Of a DNA stretch of 6,876 nucleotides, positions 6,123 to 6,876 are shown piece by piece. Numbering within the stretch: position 1 is the stretch's first letter; each line of letters begins with the position of its first letter. This DNA comes from Pseudomonadota bacterium (lineage in GTDB: Bacteria; Pseudomonadota; Alphaproteobacteria; UBA8366; GCA-2717185), in contig JAQCHR010000200.1 of assembly GCA_027619655.1 (NCBI GenBank), forward strand, positions 1-6,876. The letters are read 5' to 3'. The notes beneath the pieces are model-generated. The model made no database searches. It was not told where the DNA came from and saw only the letters and a program-made list of their open reading frames with translations. The position numbers and the translations under genes were made by a program.

Positions 6123-6146
6123 GGTCCGGACCGCACATCCGATGTG
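6123..6146. repeat. Two adjacent perfect dyads between convergent genes
   Basis: GGTCCGGACC (6123-6132) is a perfect 10-base palindrome. It is followed at once by CACATC-C-GATGTG (6134-6146), which can fold as a 5-bp hairpin with a CCG loop. Looser CCGGC (6095-6099) and GCCGG (6119-6123) arms flank the left side. There is no T-run on either strand, so this is not a standard intrinsic terminator, but its place between two convergent gene ends suits a transcript-end structure. Confidence 0.35.
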
Positions 6147-6159
6147 ATGAATTCACCCG

Positions 6160-6876
6160 TCAGTCGTCGCGCGGGATGCTGCGGTCGGCGGCGCCGAGAT
6201 AGCCTCGGTTCCAGGTCGGCGTGATGTGTATTTCGTTCAGGCAGACATGCGGCGGCATCTGCGCGATGAACAGGATCGTCGCGCCGACATCGTCTTCCTG
6301 CACCATGCGCGCGCGGTCCTCCGCGCTTGGCGGATGAGGGCGCAGGTCGAGGATTTCCGTCGCCACCTCGCCCGGGCACAGCGCGCAGGCGCGGATGCCC
6401 ATATGGCAGTTTTCGAAATTGATGCTTTCGCTCATCGCGTTGAGCGCGGTCTTGGCCGAGGTATTGGCAATGCCGGAGACGCCGCCGACCCGCTGGCTCG
6501 CCATCGACGACACATTCACGATCAGCCCGTCGCGCTGCTTGCGCATTTCCATCAGCGCCGCATGGGAAACGTTGAACGCGCCGTTCAGGTCGACATCGAC
6601 AATGGTGTGCCAGTCCTCGCTGGTGATATCGCGCCAGCGCCGCCGCGGCCGGTTCAGCCCGGCGGAATTGACGAGGATATCTATCCGGCCGTGCCGTTCC
6701 ACGATCCGCGCGGCGACGGCATTGGCGGCATCGCTGTCGACGATATCCAGCGGCTCGATCTCCGCCGTGCCGCCCGCGTCGGCGATACGCTTCGCCACGT
6801 CCTCCAGCTGCGCCAACCGGCGGCCCGACAGGATGACTTTCGCCCCGGCCCCGGCGAGCGCCACAGCCCCGGCCCG
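6160..6876 (-). CDS. Short-chain dehydrogenase/reductase (SDR) family protein, N-terminus outside window
   Basis: The visible 238 residues lack only the first beta strand and most of the glycine-rich cofactor loop; the reading frame runs to the window edge as RAGAVALAGAGAKV, matching the end of a TGxxxGIGRA motif. SGRR after the second strand suggests an NADP(H) preference (inference). VNSAG (visible residues 69-73) is the NNAG-type motif. The tetrad is unusual: Ser is present (NVSS, 121-124) and Lys is present (K142), but the Tyr of YxxxK is N138 (codon AAT, plus-strand positions 6463-6465), and the helix-4 Asn is D96. The C-terminal half, CPGEVATEILDLRPHPPSAED followed closely by MPPHVCLNEI, resembles a subgroup of uncharacterised SDRs, so it is a real, full gene apart from the edge. 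Without Tyr, normal alcohol/ketone oxidoreduction may be lost or altered. It converges with the GNAT gene; its stop is TGA at 6162-6160. Confidence 0.87.
   Translation of the reverse strand, partial: RAGAVALAGAGAKVILSGRRLAQLEDVAKRIADAGGTAEIEPLDIVDSDAANAVAARIVERHGRIDILVNSAGLNRPRRRWRDITSEDWHTIVDVDLNGAFNVSHAALMEMRKQRDGLIVNVSSMASQRVGGVSGIANTSAKTALNAMSESINFENCHMGIRACALCPGEVATEILDLRPHPPSAEDRARMVQEDDVGATILFIAQMPPHVCLNEIHITPTWNRGYLGAADRSIPRDD

Overview
The window looks like chromosomal DNA from a high-GC alphaproteobacterium, Rhodospirillales-like or a related lineage. I infer this from the strong G/C preference at third codon positions, the gene families present and general resemblance; there is no rRNA or marker gene to confirm it. 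Coding density is high, and I see no tRNA, rRNA, CRISPR array, insertion sequence or phage gene.

Layout. Positions 2-64 hold the last 20 codons of a rightward gene that probably encodes a membrane protein. Positions 65-383 have no intact gene. They contain a degraded leftward coding remnant (about 74-181), an AT-richer patch (about 176-223) and a small perfect hairpin (301-317). A rightward gene for an exported Sel1-repeat protein follows (384-971). A leftward block comes next, in transcription order: a TTC38-family TPR protein (4695-3373), a TfdA-like 2-oxoglutarate/Fe(II) dioxygenase (3292-2372), a second, divergent TauD/TfdA-family dioxygenase (2330-1452) and a VOC-fold protein (1399-995). 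Divergent from this block, reading right, are a crotonase-family gene (4790-5527) and a YhbS-like GNAT acetyltransferase (5559-6086). A leftward SDR gene (6160 to the window edge) is cut off at its N-terminus.

How the genes may work together. The two tandem dioxygenases and the VOC gene have close spacing, one strand and good Shine-Dalgarno sites, so they read as a small catabolic operon. A fair promoter (TTGCCG-N18-CATAAT) lies just upstream of the TfdA-like gene, so the three enzymes may be expressed with or without the TTC38 gene. By family, oxidative cleavage of an ether, sulfonate or similar small organic acid followed by a VOC-fold enzyme is plausible, but the sequence does not reveal the substrate. 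The crotonase and SDR fit acyl-CoA or alcohol metabolism.

The most notable points are two apparent active-site departures. The SDR has Asn where the catalytic Tyr of the YxxxK motif is expected, and Asp at the usual tetrad Asn. The crotonase has Gly where the second catalytic Glu of enoyl-CoA hydratase is expected. I found no clear evidence of a wholly new system; the tandem-dioxygenase operon is the best candidate for functional novelty.
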